A DNA stretch of 64,000 nucleotides. Source: Carallia brachiata. Lineage: Eukaryota > Streptophyta > Magnoliopsida > Malpighiales > Rhizophoraceae. The notes under the pieces are model-generated. The model searched no databases, was not told the origin of the DNA, and was given only the letters and a program-made list of their open reading frames with translations. Within the stretch, counting starts at the first letter, position 1, and each line of letters opens with the position of its first letter. A program made the position numbers and the translations under genes. Location: contig JADCRB010000106.1 of the NCBI GenBank assembly GCA_021464245.1, positions 839,013 to 903,012 on the forward strand, given 5' to 3'. This document shows positions 25,768-38,020 of this stretch, piece by piece.

Positions 25768-28700
25768 GGAGTATCACTCTTTATACTTTTATTGGGAAGG
25801 AGACTGCATTTGTTGTTGTTCTCGTCTGGACTTGTATACTCATGTGAGCAAGGAGTATACTTTTGTTGTTGTACATTTTACCTTTTATACGCTTACGGCT
25901 AAGGAACCGGCTTTTATTGTTGTTGCTATCCTGCTTTTGGTACTCATATGGGTAAGGAGTCTGGTTTTGTTGTTGTTTCCATCTCACCTTTTATACTTGT
26001 GTGAGTACGGAGCATGCGTTCGTTGTAGTCGTCGTCCCGCCTTTTACACTCGTTCAAGCAAGGATTCTGCTACACTATTATTACTGTCTCGCGTTTAATA
26101 TTGGCGCAGGTAGGCAGTATTCTTTTGTTGTTGTTGCCATCTTGCCTACCATGCTCATGCAGGCTAGGAGTCTGCTTTGTTATTATTACCGTCTCGCTTT
26201 TTATGCTCTTGTAGGCAAGGAGTCTACTTTTGTTGTGGTTGTCATCTCGCCTTTTTTACACATGCAGGCTAGGAGTCTGATTTGCTGTTGTTGCCGCCTT
26301 GCCTTTTATGCCCATGCAGACAAGCAATTTACTTTTGTTGTTGTACTTTTTGCCTTTCATATTCTTGTGGGCAAAGAATATGCCTTTGTTGTTGTTACTG
26401 TCTCACCTTTTATCGATGTGCGCACCAGGAGTCTGTTTTGCTGTTGTAACTGCCTCACCTTTTATACCCGTGTGGGCAAGGAGTATACTTGTGTTGTTGT
26501 ACTTTACAACTTTTATACCCCTGTGGGTAAGAAGTCCAGTTTTGTTGTTGTTGCTGTGTCGCCTTTTGCACCCGTGCTGGCAATCAACATGCTTTGTTGT
26601 TGTTGTCTCGCCTTTTATACTCGTCTGACAAGGAGTATGCTTTGTTGTTGCCATCTCGCCTTTTATATTCTTGCAAGCAAGGAGTCTGCTTTTGTTCTTG
26701 TTGTCGTCTCCCCTTTTATACTCGTACGGGCTAGTGTCTGTTTTGCTATTGTTACTGTCTCGCCTTTTATGCTCGCGCAAGCAGAGAGTATACTTTTATT
26801 TTTGTATTTTTTGCCTTTCATATCCTTGCAGGCAAGGAGTCTACTTTTGTTGTTGTTATCGTCTCTTCTTTTATACTCATGCAGAAAGGAGTTTGGTTTT
26901 ATTGTTATTACTGTCTCGCATTTTTTACTCAGGTGGGTAAGGAGCATACTTTTGTTATTGTGCTTATTGCCTTTCATATTCTTGTGGAAAAAGAGCTTGC
27001 CCTTGTTGTTGTTGTCCTGCCTTTTACACGTGTCCAGGTGAGTAGTCTGGTTTTGTTACTATTACTGTGACGCCTTTTATACTCATTCAGGCAAGCAGCA
27101 TGCTTTGTTGTTGCCATCTCAACTTTTATACTCTTGCGGGCAAGGAGTCGGCTTTTGTCATTGTTACCGTCTCGCCATTTATACTCGTATGGACAAGGAG
27201 AAAGGTTTTGTTCTTGTTGCCGTCTCGCCTTTTATGGTCGTGCGGGCTAGGAGTATGCTTTAATATTGTTGTCACGCCTTTTCTGCTCGTGCGGGCAAAG
27301 TGTTCGCTTTTGTTGTTATTGTTGTCTCGCCTTTTATACTCGTGTAGGAAAGGAGTATGCTTTCTTGTTGTCGTCATGCCTTTTATACTCACGCGAGCAA
27401 AGAGTATGCTTTGTTGTTGCTGTCTTGCCTTTTATACTCGTGCGAGCAAGGAGTCTGCTTCCCTATTATTACCATCTCGGCTTTTATATTTGTGTGGGCA
27501 TGGAGTATATTGTTGTTTTTGCAAGTTTTGCATTTTATATTCTTGCGGGAAAACAATCTACTTTTGCTATTGGCCGTCTCGCCTTTTATCCCCATGCGTG
27601 CACGGAGTCTAGCTTTGTTATTGTTGCCATCATTCCTTTATACTCAGGAAGGCGACAGTACACTATTGCTATTCTAGTTTTTGCTTTTATACTCTTGCGT
27701 GCAACGAGTCAGCTTTAGTGTTGTTGCCATCAGCCTTTTATAATCGTACGGGAGAGCAGCCTGCTTTGTTGTTGTTGTCTCGTATTTTACACTCGTGCAG
27801 GCAAGGAGTATGGTTTGCAGTTGACGTCATGCCTTTAATACTCGTGCAGGTGGGGAGTACGCTTTTGTTATTGCTGTCGTCTTGCCTTTTATACTCGTTT
27901 GAACGAGTAGCCTAGTTTTGTTGTTGTTGTCGTCTCGTCTTTTATACTCGTGCGGGCAAGAAGCATGTTTGCTATTGTCGTCACACCTTTTCGGCTCGTG
28001 CTAGCAATCCATGCGCTTTTTGTTGTTTCCATCTCGCTTTTATACTCATGCAGGAAAGAGCATGCTTTGTTGTTGTTGTCTGCCTTTTATGCTCACGCAA
28101 ACAAGGAGCATGCATTGTTGTTGCCATCTCGCCCATTATACTCGCCCGGGCTAGGAGTTTGTTTTGCGATTATTATCATATCGGCTTTTGTACTCGTGCA
28201 AGCAAGGAGTATACTATTGTTTTTGCAAGTTTTGCCTTTTATATTCTTGCGGTCAAAGAGTCTACTTTTCATGTTATTGCTGTCTCGCCTTTTATACCCG
28301 TAAGTGCAAGGAGTCTTGCTTTGTTGTTGTTGTCGTCTTTCGTTTCATGCTCGGGTAGGCGATGAGTATACTTTTCTTGTTGCTCTTGTCACCGTTTATA
28401 CTCTTGTGTGGAAGGAGTCTGCTTTAGTGTTGTTGCTGTCTTGCCTTTTATACTCCTACGAGCAAGAAGCCTAGTTGTGTTGTTGTCGCCGTCTTGTCTT
28501 TTATATTCGTGCGGGCAAGCAGCCTGCTTTGTTGCTGTCGTCTCCTGTTTTATACTCGTGCGGGCAAGGAGTATGGTTTGCAGTTGCCTTCAGGTATTTA
28601 ATACTAGTGCAAGTAGGGAGTATGCTTTTGTTGTTGTTGCTGTGTCACCTTTTATACTTGTTCGGACGAGTGGTCTGGTTTCGTTATTGTGGTCGTCTCG

Positions 28701-31700
28701 CCTTTTATACTCGTGCAGGCAAGCAGTATGCTTTGTTGTTGCCGTCCCACCATTTCTACACGTGCGGGGAAAGAGTATGCTTTGTTGTTCCCATACCACC
28801 TTTTGCACTCATGTGGGCAAGGTGTCTACTTTTGCTATTGTTGCCGTCTTGCCTTTTAAATCATGCATGCAAGAAGTATAGTTTATTTGTTGTTGCATTC
28901 CCACCCTTTACACTCGTGCAGCGAGTTGTATCCTTTTGTTGTTGTATTTGTTGCCTGTTATACTCTTGCGGGCATGCAATCAGCTTTTGTTGTGATTGCT
29001 ATCTCGCCTTTTATACTCGTACAGACTGGGATTCTTTTTCGCTATTGTTGCCATCTCGCCTTTCATACTCGTGCGGGCAAAGAATATACTTTTGATCTTT
29101 TATACTGTTGCAAGCAAGGAGAATGGTTTTGTTGTTATCGCTATTTACCTTTTATGCTCGTGCGGCTAGGAGTCTGTTTTGCTACTGTTGTACTCTCGCC
29201 TTCATAGTTGTGCAGGCAAGGAGTATACTTTTCTTATTATACTTCTCGTATTTTTGTACTCTTGCAGACAAAAAGTTTGCCTTTGTTGTTGCTGCTCTTG
29301 CCTTTTATAGTCCTGTAAGCAAGGAGTCTGGTTTTGTGTTGTTTCCATCACGCCTTTCACACTCATGTCGGCAAGCAGCACGCTTTGTTGTTACTGTCTC
29401 GCCTTTTATACTCGTGCGGGCAAAAGTGTGCTTTGTTGTTGCCGTCTCGCCCTTTATACGCTTCCAGGCAAGGAGTCGGCTTTTGTTGTTATTCCCATCT
29501 CGCCTTTTATACTCGTATGGGCAAAGAGTCTAGTTTTGTTGTTGTGTCTCACCTTTTATGTAGTTGGGCTGGGAGTTTGCTTTGTTCTTGTTGTTGTCTC
29601 GCCTTTTATACTCATGCGAGCCAGGATTATACTTTTGTTGTTGCTTTTTGCCTTTTATACTCTTGCGGGCAAGGAGCCCACTTTTGTTGTTGGTGTTGTC
29701 TCGCCTTTTATACTCAGTGAGCAAGGAAACTAGTTTTATTGTTGTTATGTCTCACCTTTTATACTCGTGCGGGTAAGGAGTATGCTTTGTTGTTACCATC
29801 TAGTCTTTTATACAAGAGCAAGCAAGGAGTATTCGTTTGTTGTTGTTCTTGTCTCACCTATTATACTCACTTGGGCAAGGAGAATGGTTTTGTTGTTGTT
29901 GACTTCTCGCCTTTTATGCTCGTGTGGGCAAGCATCTTGCTTTTTTGTTGTCGTTTCGCCTTTTACACTCGTGCAGGCAAAGAGTATACCTTGTCGTTGC
30001 CGTCTCGCCTTTTATACTCTTATGAGCAATAAGTTGGCCTTTGTTGTTGTTGTCGTCTTGCCTTGTATGATCGTACAAGCAAGGAGTTTGGTTTTGTTGT
30101 TGTTGCCGTCTCCCCTTTTATACTTGTGTAGACAAGGCGCACGCTTTGTTGTTGAAGTCCCACCTTTTATACTCTTGCTATTGCTGTCTCGCCCTTTTCA
30201 GTCGCATGGGCAAAGTGTATGCTTTTGTTGTTGTTGCCATCTCACCTTTCATACTCGCATGGGCGAGTAGTTTGGTTTTGTTGTTGTTGCTGTCTTGCCT
30301 TGTATACTCGTACAGGTAAGGAGCATGCTTTGTTGTTGTCGTCTCGCCTTTTCTACTCGAACGGGAAAAGAGTATGCTTTGTTGTTGCTGTCTCGCCATT
30401 TATGCTCGTGTGGGCTAGGAGTCTGCTTTGCTGTTATTACCGTCTTAGCTTTCATATTCGTGTGGGCAAGGATTATTTTTTTGCTTTTGTACTTTTCCCA
30501 TTTATATTCTTGTGAGCAATGAGTCTAGTTTTGCTGTTGCTGCCATCTCAGGTTTAATACTGGTTCAGGTAGGGAGCATGCTTTTGTTGTTGATGCCATC
30601 TCAGATTTTACACTCGTACGGGCGAGTAGTCTAGTTTTGTTGTTGTTGCTGTCTCACATTTTACACTCTTGTGGGCCAGTAGCAAGCCTTGTTGATGCCA
30701 TCTTGCTTTTTATACTCGTGCGGGCACATAGTATGCTTTGTTGTTGCCATAACGACTTTCATACTCTTGCAGGCAAGGAGTCTACTTTTACAGTTATTGT
30801 TGTCACGCCTTTTATAGTTGTGCGGGCAAGGAGTCTGGTTTTGTTGTTGTTGCCACCTCGCCTTTTACACTCGGGCAGAAGAGGAGTATACTTTTGTCGC
30901 TGTACTTGCCGCCTTTTATACTCTTGAGGGCAAGGAGTCTGCTTTTCTTGTTGTTGCTATATCGCCTTTTATACTCATGCAGTCTAGGAGTTCGTATCAT
31001 TGTTGTTGCCGTCTTGTCTTTTATACTCGTGCGATCAAAGAGTATACTTTGTTGTTCTACTTTTTGCCCTTTATACTCTTTCAGGCAAGGAGTTTTCATT
31101 TGCTGTTGTCGCTGCCTTGGCGTTTATACTCGTGCAAACAAGGAGTTTGGTTTTGTGATTGTTGCTATCTTGCCTTTTATAATCATATGGCCAATGAATA
31201 AAGAGTATGCTTTCCCATTGTTGTCTTGCCTTTTATACTCATGCGAGCAAGGACTATGCTTTTGTTTTTGTAGTTTTCGCCTTTTATATTCTTGCAAGCA
31301 AAGAGCCTACTTTTACTGTTGTTGCCATCTCGCCTTTTCTACTTGTGCGGGCTTGGGAGTCTGGTTTTGTTGTTGTTGTTGTCTCTCCTTTTATATTCAT
31401 GCAGGAAAGCAACATGCTTTGTTGTTGTTGTCATGCATTTTGTACTCGTACGGGCAACGAGTACGCTTTGTTGTCACCGTCTTACCTTTTTAGCTCTTGC
31501 GGGCTAGGAGTCTACGTTTTTTGTTGCTGTTGTCTCGCATTTTATGCTCGTGTAATTAAAGAGTATGCTTTACTATTGTCGACTCGTCTTTCATGCTCGC
31601 GCGGGCTAGGAGTATGCTTTTGTTGTTGTTACTGTCTCGCCTTTCATACTCGTGCGAGCAAGCAGTATGCTTAGTTGTCGCTGTCTCACTTTTTGTACTC

Positions 31701-34700
31701 TTACGGGCAAGGAATCTGCTTTTGTTGTTGTTCCTGTCTCGCCTTTTATGCTCATGCGGGCAAGGAGTCTGGTTTTGTTGTTGTTATCATCCCGCATTTT
31801 ATATTAGTGCGGGCTAGGCGTAAACTTTTGTTGTCGTACTTTTCATGTTATATAGTCTTGAACAGAATGAGGCTACTTTTGCTGTTGTTTCCATCTCGTC
31901 TTTGACACTCGCGCGGGTAAGGAGTCAAGTTTTGTTGTTGTTTTTGTCTCATCCCTTGTATCGTGCGGGCAAGGAGTCTGCTTTTTTTGTGGTTGCAGTC
32001 TCGTCTTTTATGCTCGTACGGGCTAAGAGTCTATTTTATTTTTCCTGCCATCTCGCCTTTTATGATCTTGCAGGCAAGGAGTATGCATTGTTGCCATCTC
32101 GCCTTTAAAACTCTTGTAGGTAAGGAGTATGCTTTGTTGTTGATGGCTTGGCTTTTATACTCTTGCGGGCAAGGATTAAACTTTGATGTTGCCCTCTCGC
32201 CTTTTGTACTCGTGTGAGCTGAGAGTATGTTGCTACTGTTATTGTCGTCTTGCCTTTTATACTTGAACAAGCAAAGAGTCTAGTTTTGTTCTTGTTGTCG
32301 TCACGCCTTTTATACTTGCGTCAGAAAAGAGCGTGCTTTGTTGTTGCCGTCACGCCTTTTATACTATTATGGGCAAGGAATCAGCTTTTGTTGGTGTTGT
32401 CGTCTCACAATTTGTACTCGTACAGGCAAGGAGTCTGGTTTTCTTGTTGTTGCTGTCTCGTCTTTTATACTCGTTCGGGCAAAGAGTATGCTTTACGATT
32501 GCCGCCTCGCCTTTTGTGCTCCTGTGGGCAAAGAGCATGCGTCTGATGTTGTTCTTGTCTTAGCTTTTACACTTGTGTCGGCAAAGAGTAATGCTTTTGT
32601 TGTTGTTGTCATCTCGCCTTTTATACTCATGCGGGCAAGGAGCAGGCTTTGATGTTGTCGGCTTGCCTTTTATACTCATACGGGCAAAGAATATGCTTTG
32701 TTGTTGCCGTTTTACCTTTTATACTCGTGCAGGCAAGCAGCATGCTTTGTCGTACCCATCTAGCCATTTCTAGTTGCGCAGGCAAGGAGTATGCTTTGTT
32801 GTTGCTGTTTCACCTTTTATACTCTTGCAGGCACAAGGGGTTTATTTTTGTTGTCGTCGTAGTCTCGCCTTTTATTCTCGTGAGCGCTAGGCATCTACTT
32901 TGCTATTGTTACCGTCTCACCTTTTATACTCATGCAAGCAAAAAGTTTAGTTTTTTTATACTTTTTGCCTTTTATGTTCTTGCAGGCAAGGTGTCTACTT
33001 TGGCTATTGTTGTCATCTCGCCTTTTATACTCGTGTGAGCAAGGTATCTAGTTTTTTTTGTTGTTGTTATCTTGCCTTTTATACTTGGGTGGGCGAAGAG
33101 TATACTTTTGCTATTGCACTTGTCACATTTTATACTCTCGAGGCCAAGAAGTCTACTTTTCTTGTTGTTGCCGTTTTGCCTATTATACTCATGCCAGCAA
33201 GGAGTCTGCTTTGTTGTTGCCATCTCGCCTTTTATACTCATGCGGGCAGGGAGTATGCTTTTGTTGTTATTGTTGTCGTCTCACTAGTGAGGGCTAGGCG
33301 CTTGCTTTGTTGTTGCCGTCTCGCCATTTATACCTATATGGGCAAGGAGTCCAGTTTTGTTGTTGTTGCCGTCTTGCCCTTTTATACTCATATGGGCAAA
33401 CAATATGCTTTGTTGTTGCCATCTTACCTTTTATACTCATGCAGGCAAGAATTATGCTTTGTTGTTACCGTCTCGTCTTTTGTATTATTGCGGGCAAGGA
33501 GTCTACTTTTGTTGTTGTTGCGGTCTTACCTTTTACACTCTAGTGGGCTAGAAGTCTACTTTGTTGTTGCTACCGTCTCACCTTTTATAGTTGTGTAGGT
33601 AAGGTGTATGCTTTAGTTGTTGTGCTTTTAGCCCTTTACACTCTTGCAGCCAAGGAGTCTGATTTTGTTGTTGTTGTTGTCCCGCCTGTTATGGTCATGC
33701 TAGTAAAGAGTCAGGTTTTGTTGTTGTTGTTGTTGTCTCACCTTTTGTACTCGTGCGGGCACGGAGTATTCTTTTGTTGTTGTACTTTTCGCTTTTTATA
33801 CCCTTTTAGGAAAGGAGTCTAGTTATACTATTGTTGTCGTCTTGCCTATTATACTCGTGTGGGCAAGGAGTATACTTTTGTTGTTGTACTTTTAGCTCTT
33901 TATATTCTTTTGGACAAGGAGTCTACTTTTACTGTTGTTGCCGTCTCATCCTTACAACTGTGTGGGCAAAGAGTCTTGTTTTGTTGTTGATGTCGTCTCG
34001 CCTTTTATACTTAGGGGGTCAAGGAGTATGCTTTTGCTATTGCACTTGTCACCTATTATACTCTTGCAGCCAATGAGACTGCTTTTTTTGCTGTTGCCGT
34101 CTCCTATTCTACACATGTATGGGCTAGGAGTCTGCTTTCCTATTGTTGTTGTCTCGCCTTTTATACTCTTGTGGACAAGGTGTATGTTTTGTTATTGCCG
34201 TCTTGCCTTTTATACTCGTTCGGGCAATGAGTAAGCTTTAATGTTGCCTTCTCGCCTTTTATACTCGTGCGGGTAAGAAACATGCGTTGCTGTTGCCCCC
34301 TCGCTGTTTATAAGCCTACAGGCAAGAAGTATGGTTTTGTTGTTGTTTGCTGTCTCGCCTTGTATACTTGTACAGGTAAGCAGTCTGGTTTTGTTGTTGT
34401 TGTCGTCTCGCCTTTTTTACTCGTGCGGGCAACCAGCATGCTTTGTTGTTGCCGTTTGACCTTTTATTGTCGTGCGGGCAAGGAGTATGTTTTGTTGTTA
34501 CCGTCTCGTCTTTTATAGTCGAATGGATGAGGAGTATACTTCTATTTTTGTACTTGTCACCTTTGATACTCTTCCAGGCAAATAGTCTAGTTCTGTTGTT
34601 GTTGCTGTCTCGCCTTTTATACTCGTGCAGGCAAGGAATATGCTTTTGTTGTTGTGTTTTTTGCCTTTTAAACTATTGCGGGCACGGAGTATACTTTTGT

Positions 34701-37700
34701 TGTTCTTGCCGCATCGCATTTATACACGTGTAAGCAATGAGTCTGGCATTGTTGTTGTTGCCGTCTTCGCCTTTTATACTCATTCAGCCAAGGAGTATAC
34801 TTTCGTTGTTGTACCTTTCGACTTTTATACTCTTGCAGGTAAGGAGTCCACTTTTTTTGTTGTTTTCAACTCGCCTTTTATAGTCATGCAGGCTGGAAGT
34901 CTGCTTTTGTTGTTGTTGCTGCCTTGCCTTTTATACTCGTAGAGGCAAGGAGTCTAGGTTTGTGGTTGTTGCCATCTTGCCTTTTATACTAGTGCCGGAA
35001 AGCAATCAACTTCATTGTTGTCGTCTTGCCTTTTGCACTTGGGCCGGTGCAGAGCATACTTTTGTTGTCGTACTTGTCGCCTTTTATACTCTTGCGAGCA
35101 AGGAGTCTGGTTTTGTTATTATTGTTGTCTAGCTTTTTATACTCATGAGGGCTATGCTTTTGCTTTGCAATTGATACCGTCTCACCTTTTATGCTCATGC
35201 AGGCAAGGAGGATACCTTTGATTTTGTACTTTTTGCCCTTTATATTCTTCTAGGCATGCAGCCTACTTTTGTTGTTGTTTTCGTCTGGCCTTGTATACTC
35301 GTCCAGGCTGGGAGTTTGCTTTTGTTGTTGATGACACCTTTCCTATTATACTCGTGCGGGTAGGGAGTATGGTTTTTCTGCCGTTGCCGTGTTGCCTTTT
35401 ATACTCGTACGGGCAAGAAGTCAGGTATGTTGTTGTTGCCATCGGGCCTTTTGTACTTGTGGGAGCAAGCAACATGCTTTGTTGTTGCGATATTGCCTTT
35501 TATACTTGTTGGGCAAGGTATATGCTTTGTTGTTGCCGTCTTGCTTTTATACTTGGGCGTGTGAGTGTGAGGACTATCCTTCATTGTTGTCCTTTTGCAT
35601 TTTATACTCTCGCAGGTAAGTAGTCTATTTGTTGTTTTTGCCTTCTCGCCTTTTATATTCGTGTAGGAAAGAGTATACTTTTGTTGATATATTTTTTGCC
35701 TTTTATATATTGCGGGCAAGGAGTCTACTTTTATTGTTGTTGCCATCTTGCCTTTTATGCTCGTGTGGGTAAGGAGTCTGGCTTTGTTGTTGTTGCTGTC
35801 TCGCCTTTTATACTCGTGTAGATATGGAGTTTGCTTTGTTGGTGCTTTCTCACCTTTTATACACTTGCAGGCAAAGTGTCTGGTTTTGTTGTTGTTGCCA
35901 TCTCAATTTTATACTGGCTTGGGCAAGGAGTATGCTTGGCTGATGTCATCTCGGCTTTTACAGTCATGCGAGCAAAGGGTATGCTTTTGTTGTTCTTACT
36001 GTCTCGCCTTTTACACTCGTGCGGGCAAGGATTCTTGTTTTGTGTTGTTTTCATCTTGCCTTTCATACATGTGTGGGTTAAGAGTATGCTTTGCTATTGT
36101 CATCTCGCCTCTTATACTCTTGCAAGCAAAGAATGTGCTTAGGTTGTTCTTGCCATTTCACATTTTATACTTGTCCGGACAAGGAAAGTGGTTTTGTTGT
36201 TGTTGTCATCTTGCCTTTTATACTCGTGCGGGCGAGGAGCATGCTTTTTAGTTGTCGTCTCGCCCTTTATACTCTTGTAGGAAAGGAATATGCTTTGCTA
36301 TTGCTGTCTCGCCTTTTATACTCGTGCGGGCAAAGAGTATGCTTTTGTTGTTATTGCTGTCTCAACTTTTATACACGTACGGGCACTGAGTCTGGTTTTG
36401 TTGTTATTGTCATCTCGTCGTTTATACTCATGCGGGCAAGGAGTATGCTTTGTTGTTGTTGTCTCGTCTTTTATACTTTTGCAGGCAAGGAGTATGCTTT
36501 ACTGTTGCCGTCTCGCCTTTTATACAATTGACGGAAAGGAGTATGCTTTATACTCATGCAGGCAAGGAGTATCCTTTTGTCATTGTTGTCATCTCGCCTT
36601 TCATACTTATATGGCAAGGAGTCTGGTTTTGTTTTTGCTGCCATGTCGCCATTTATACTCCTGCAGACAAGGAGTATACTTTTGTTTTTGTACTTTTTGC
36701 CTTTTATACTCATGCAGGCAAGGAGTCTACTTTGTTGTTGTTACCATCTCATTTTACACTCTTGCGAGCAAGTAGTATACTTTTGTTGTTGTACTTTTTG
36801 CCTTTTATACTCTTGTGGACAAGGAGTCTATTTTTGTTGCTGTCTCGCCTTTTATCGTTGTGCGGGCAAGGAGTGTAGTTTGTTGTTGTTACCATCCGCC
36901 TTCTATACTTGGGAGGGCAAGGTCTGTACTTTCGTTGTTGTGTTTGTCATCTTTTATGCTCCTGCAAGCAAGGAGCCTGGTTTTGTTGTTTTTGACTTCT
37001 CGCCTTTTACACTAGTGCGAGCTAGGAGTCTGCTTTGCTGTTGTTGCCGTCTTGCCTTTTTGAATGCGTGCAAGAAGGTGTATACTTTACTTGCTGTACT
37101 TTTCCTTTTATCTCTTGCGAGTAATGACTAATTTTGTTTTGTTACTGTCTCGCATTTTATACCTGTGCAGGCAAAGAGTCTGGTTTTGTTACTATTGCGC
37201 CTCGCCTTTTATACTCTGGCGGACAAGGAGTCTACTTCTGTTGTGTTTCCGTCTCACCTTTTATCTTCGTGCAGTTTAGGAGAGTAGTTTTGTTGTTGTT
37301 GCGTCCCGCCTTCTATACTCGGGAGGGCAAGGAGTCTACTTTTGTTGTTGTGCTTGTTGCCTTTTATACTCTTACAAGCAAGGAGTCTACTTTTTTTGTT
37401 TTTGCCTTTTGCCTTTTGCACTCGGGCTAGGAGTTTGCCTTGCTTTGTTGCCATGTTGCCTCTTATACACGCGCAGAAGGAGTATACTTTCTTATTGTAC
37501 GTTTTGCCTTTTAAGCTCTTGCGGGCAATGAGTCTACTTTTGTTGTTGTTACTATCTCGCATTTTATACCTGTGCTAGCAAAGAGTCTGGTTTGGTTGCT
37601 ATTGTCGCCTCGCCTTTACACTCGTGCAGGCAAGGAGTATGCTTTACTATTGCCATCTTGCCTTTTATGCCCATTGCAAGCAAAGAGTATACTTTTATTG

Positions 37701-37960
37701 TTGTTGTTATCTCTCCTTTTATGATCGTACGGGCAAGGAGTCTGGTTTTGTTGTTGTTGCAGTCTCTCCTTTTATACTCAAGTGGGCGAGGAGAATGCTT
37801 TGTTGTTGTTGTCTTTCCTTTTATACTCGTGTGGGCTGCTTTTGTTGTTGTTGTCGTCTCATCTTTATACCTGCGGGCTAGGAGTATTTGTTATTGCTAC
37901 CGTCTCCACTTTTATACTCGTACAAGCATGGAGTATACTTTTGTTGTTGTACTTTTTGCC
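25768..37960 (+). repeat. Large tandem segmental duplication, copy B (12.2 kb)
   Basis: Second copy of 10410-25765. It lacks two blocks present in A. The short one is about 300 bp, joined at about 26000. The long one is about 3.5 kb: at about 35796 sequence matching A up to about 20030 switches to sequence matching A from about 23526. Copy B also carries many one- to three-base deletions concentrated at 29390-29760 and 35480-37900. After about 37960 it diverges into other satellite. Confidence 0.87.
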
Positions 37961-38020
37961 TTTTATACTCTTGCTAGTAAAGAGTCTACTTTAGCTGTTT
38001 TTTCCATCTTGCCTTTTATC

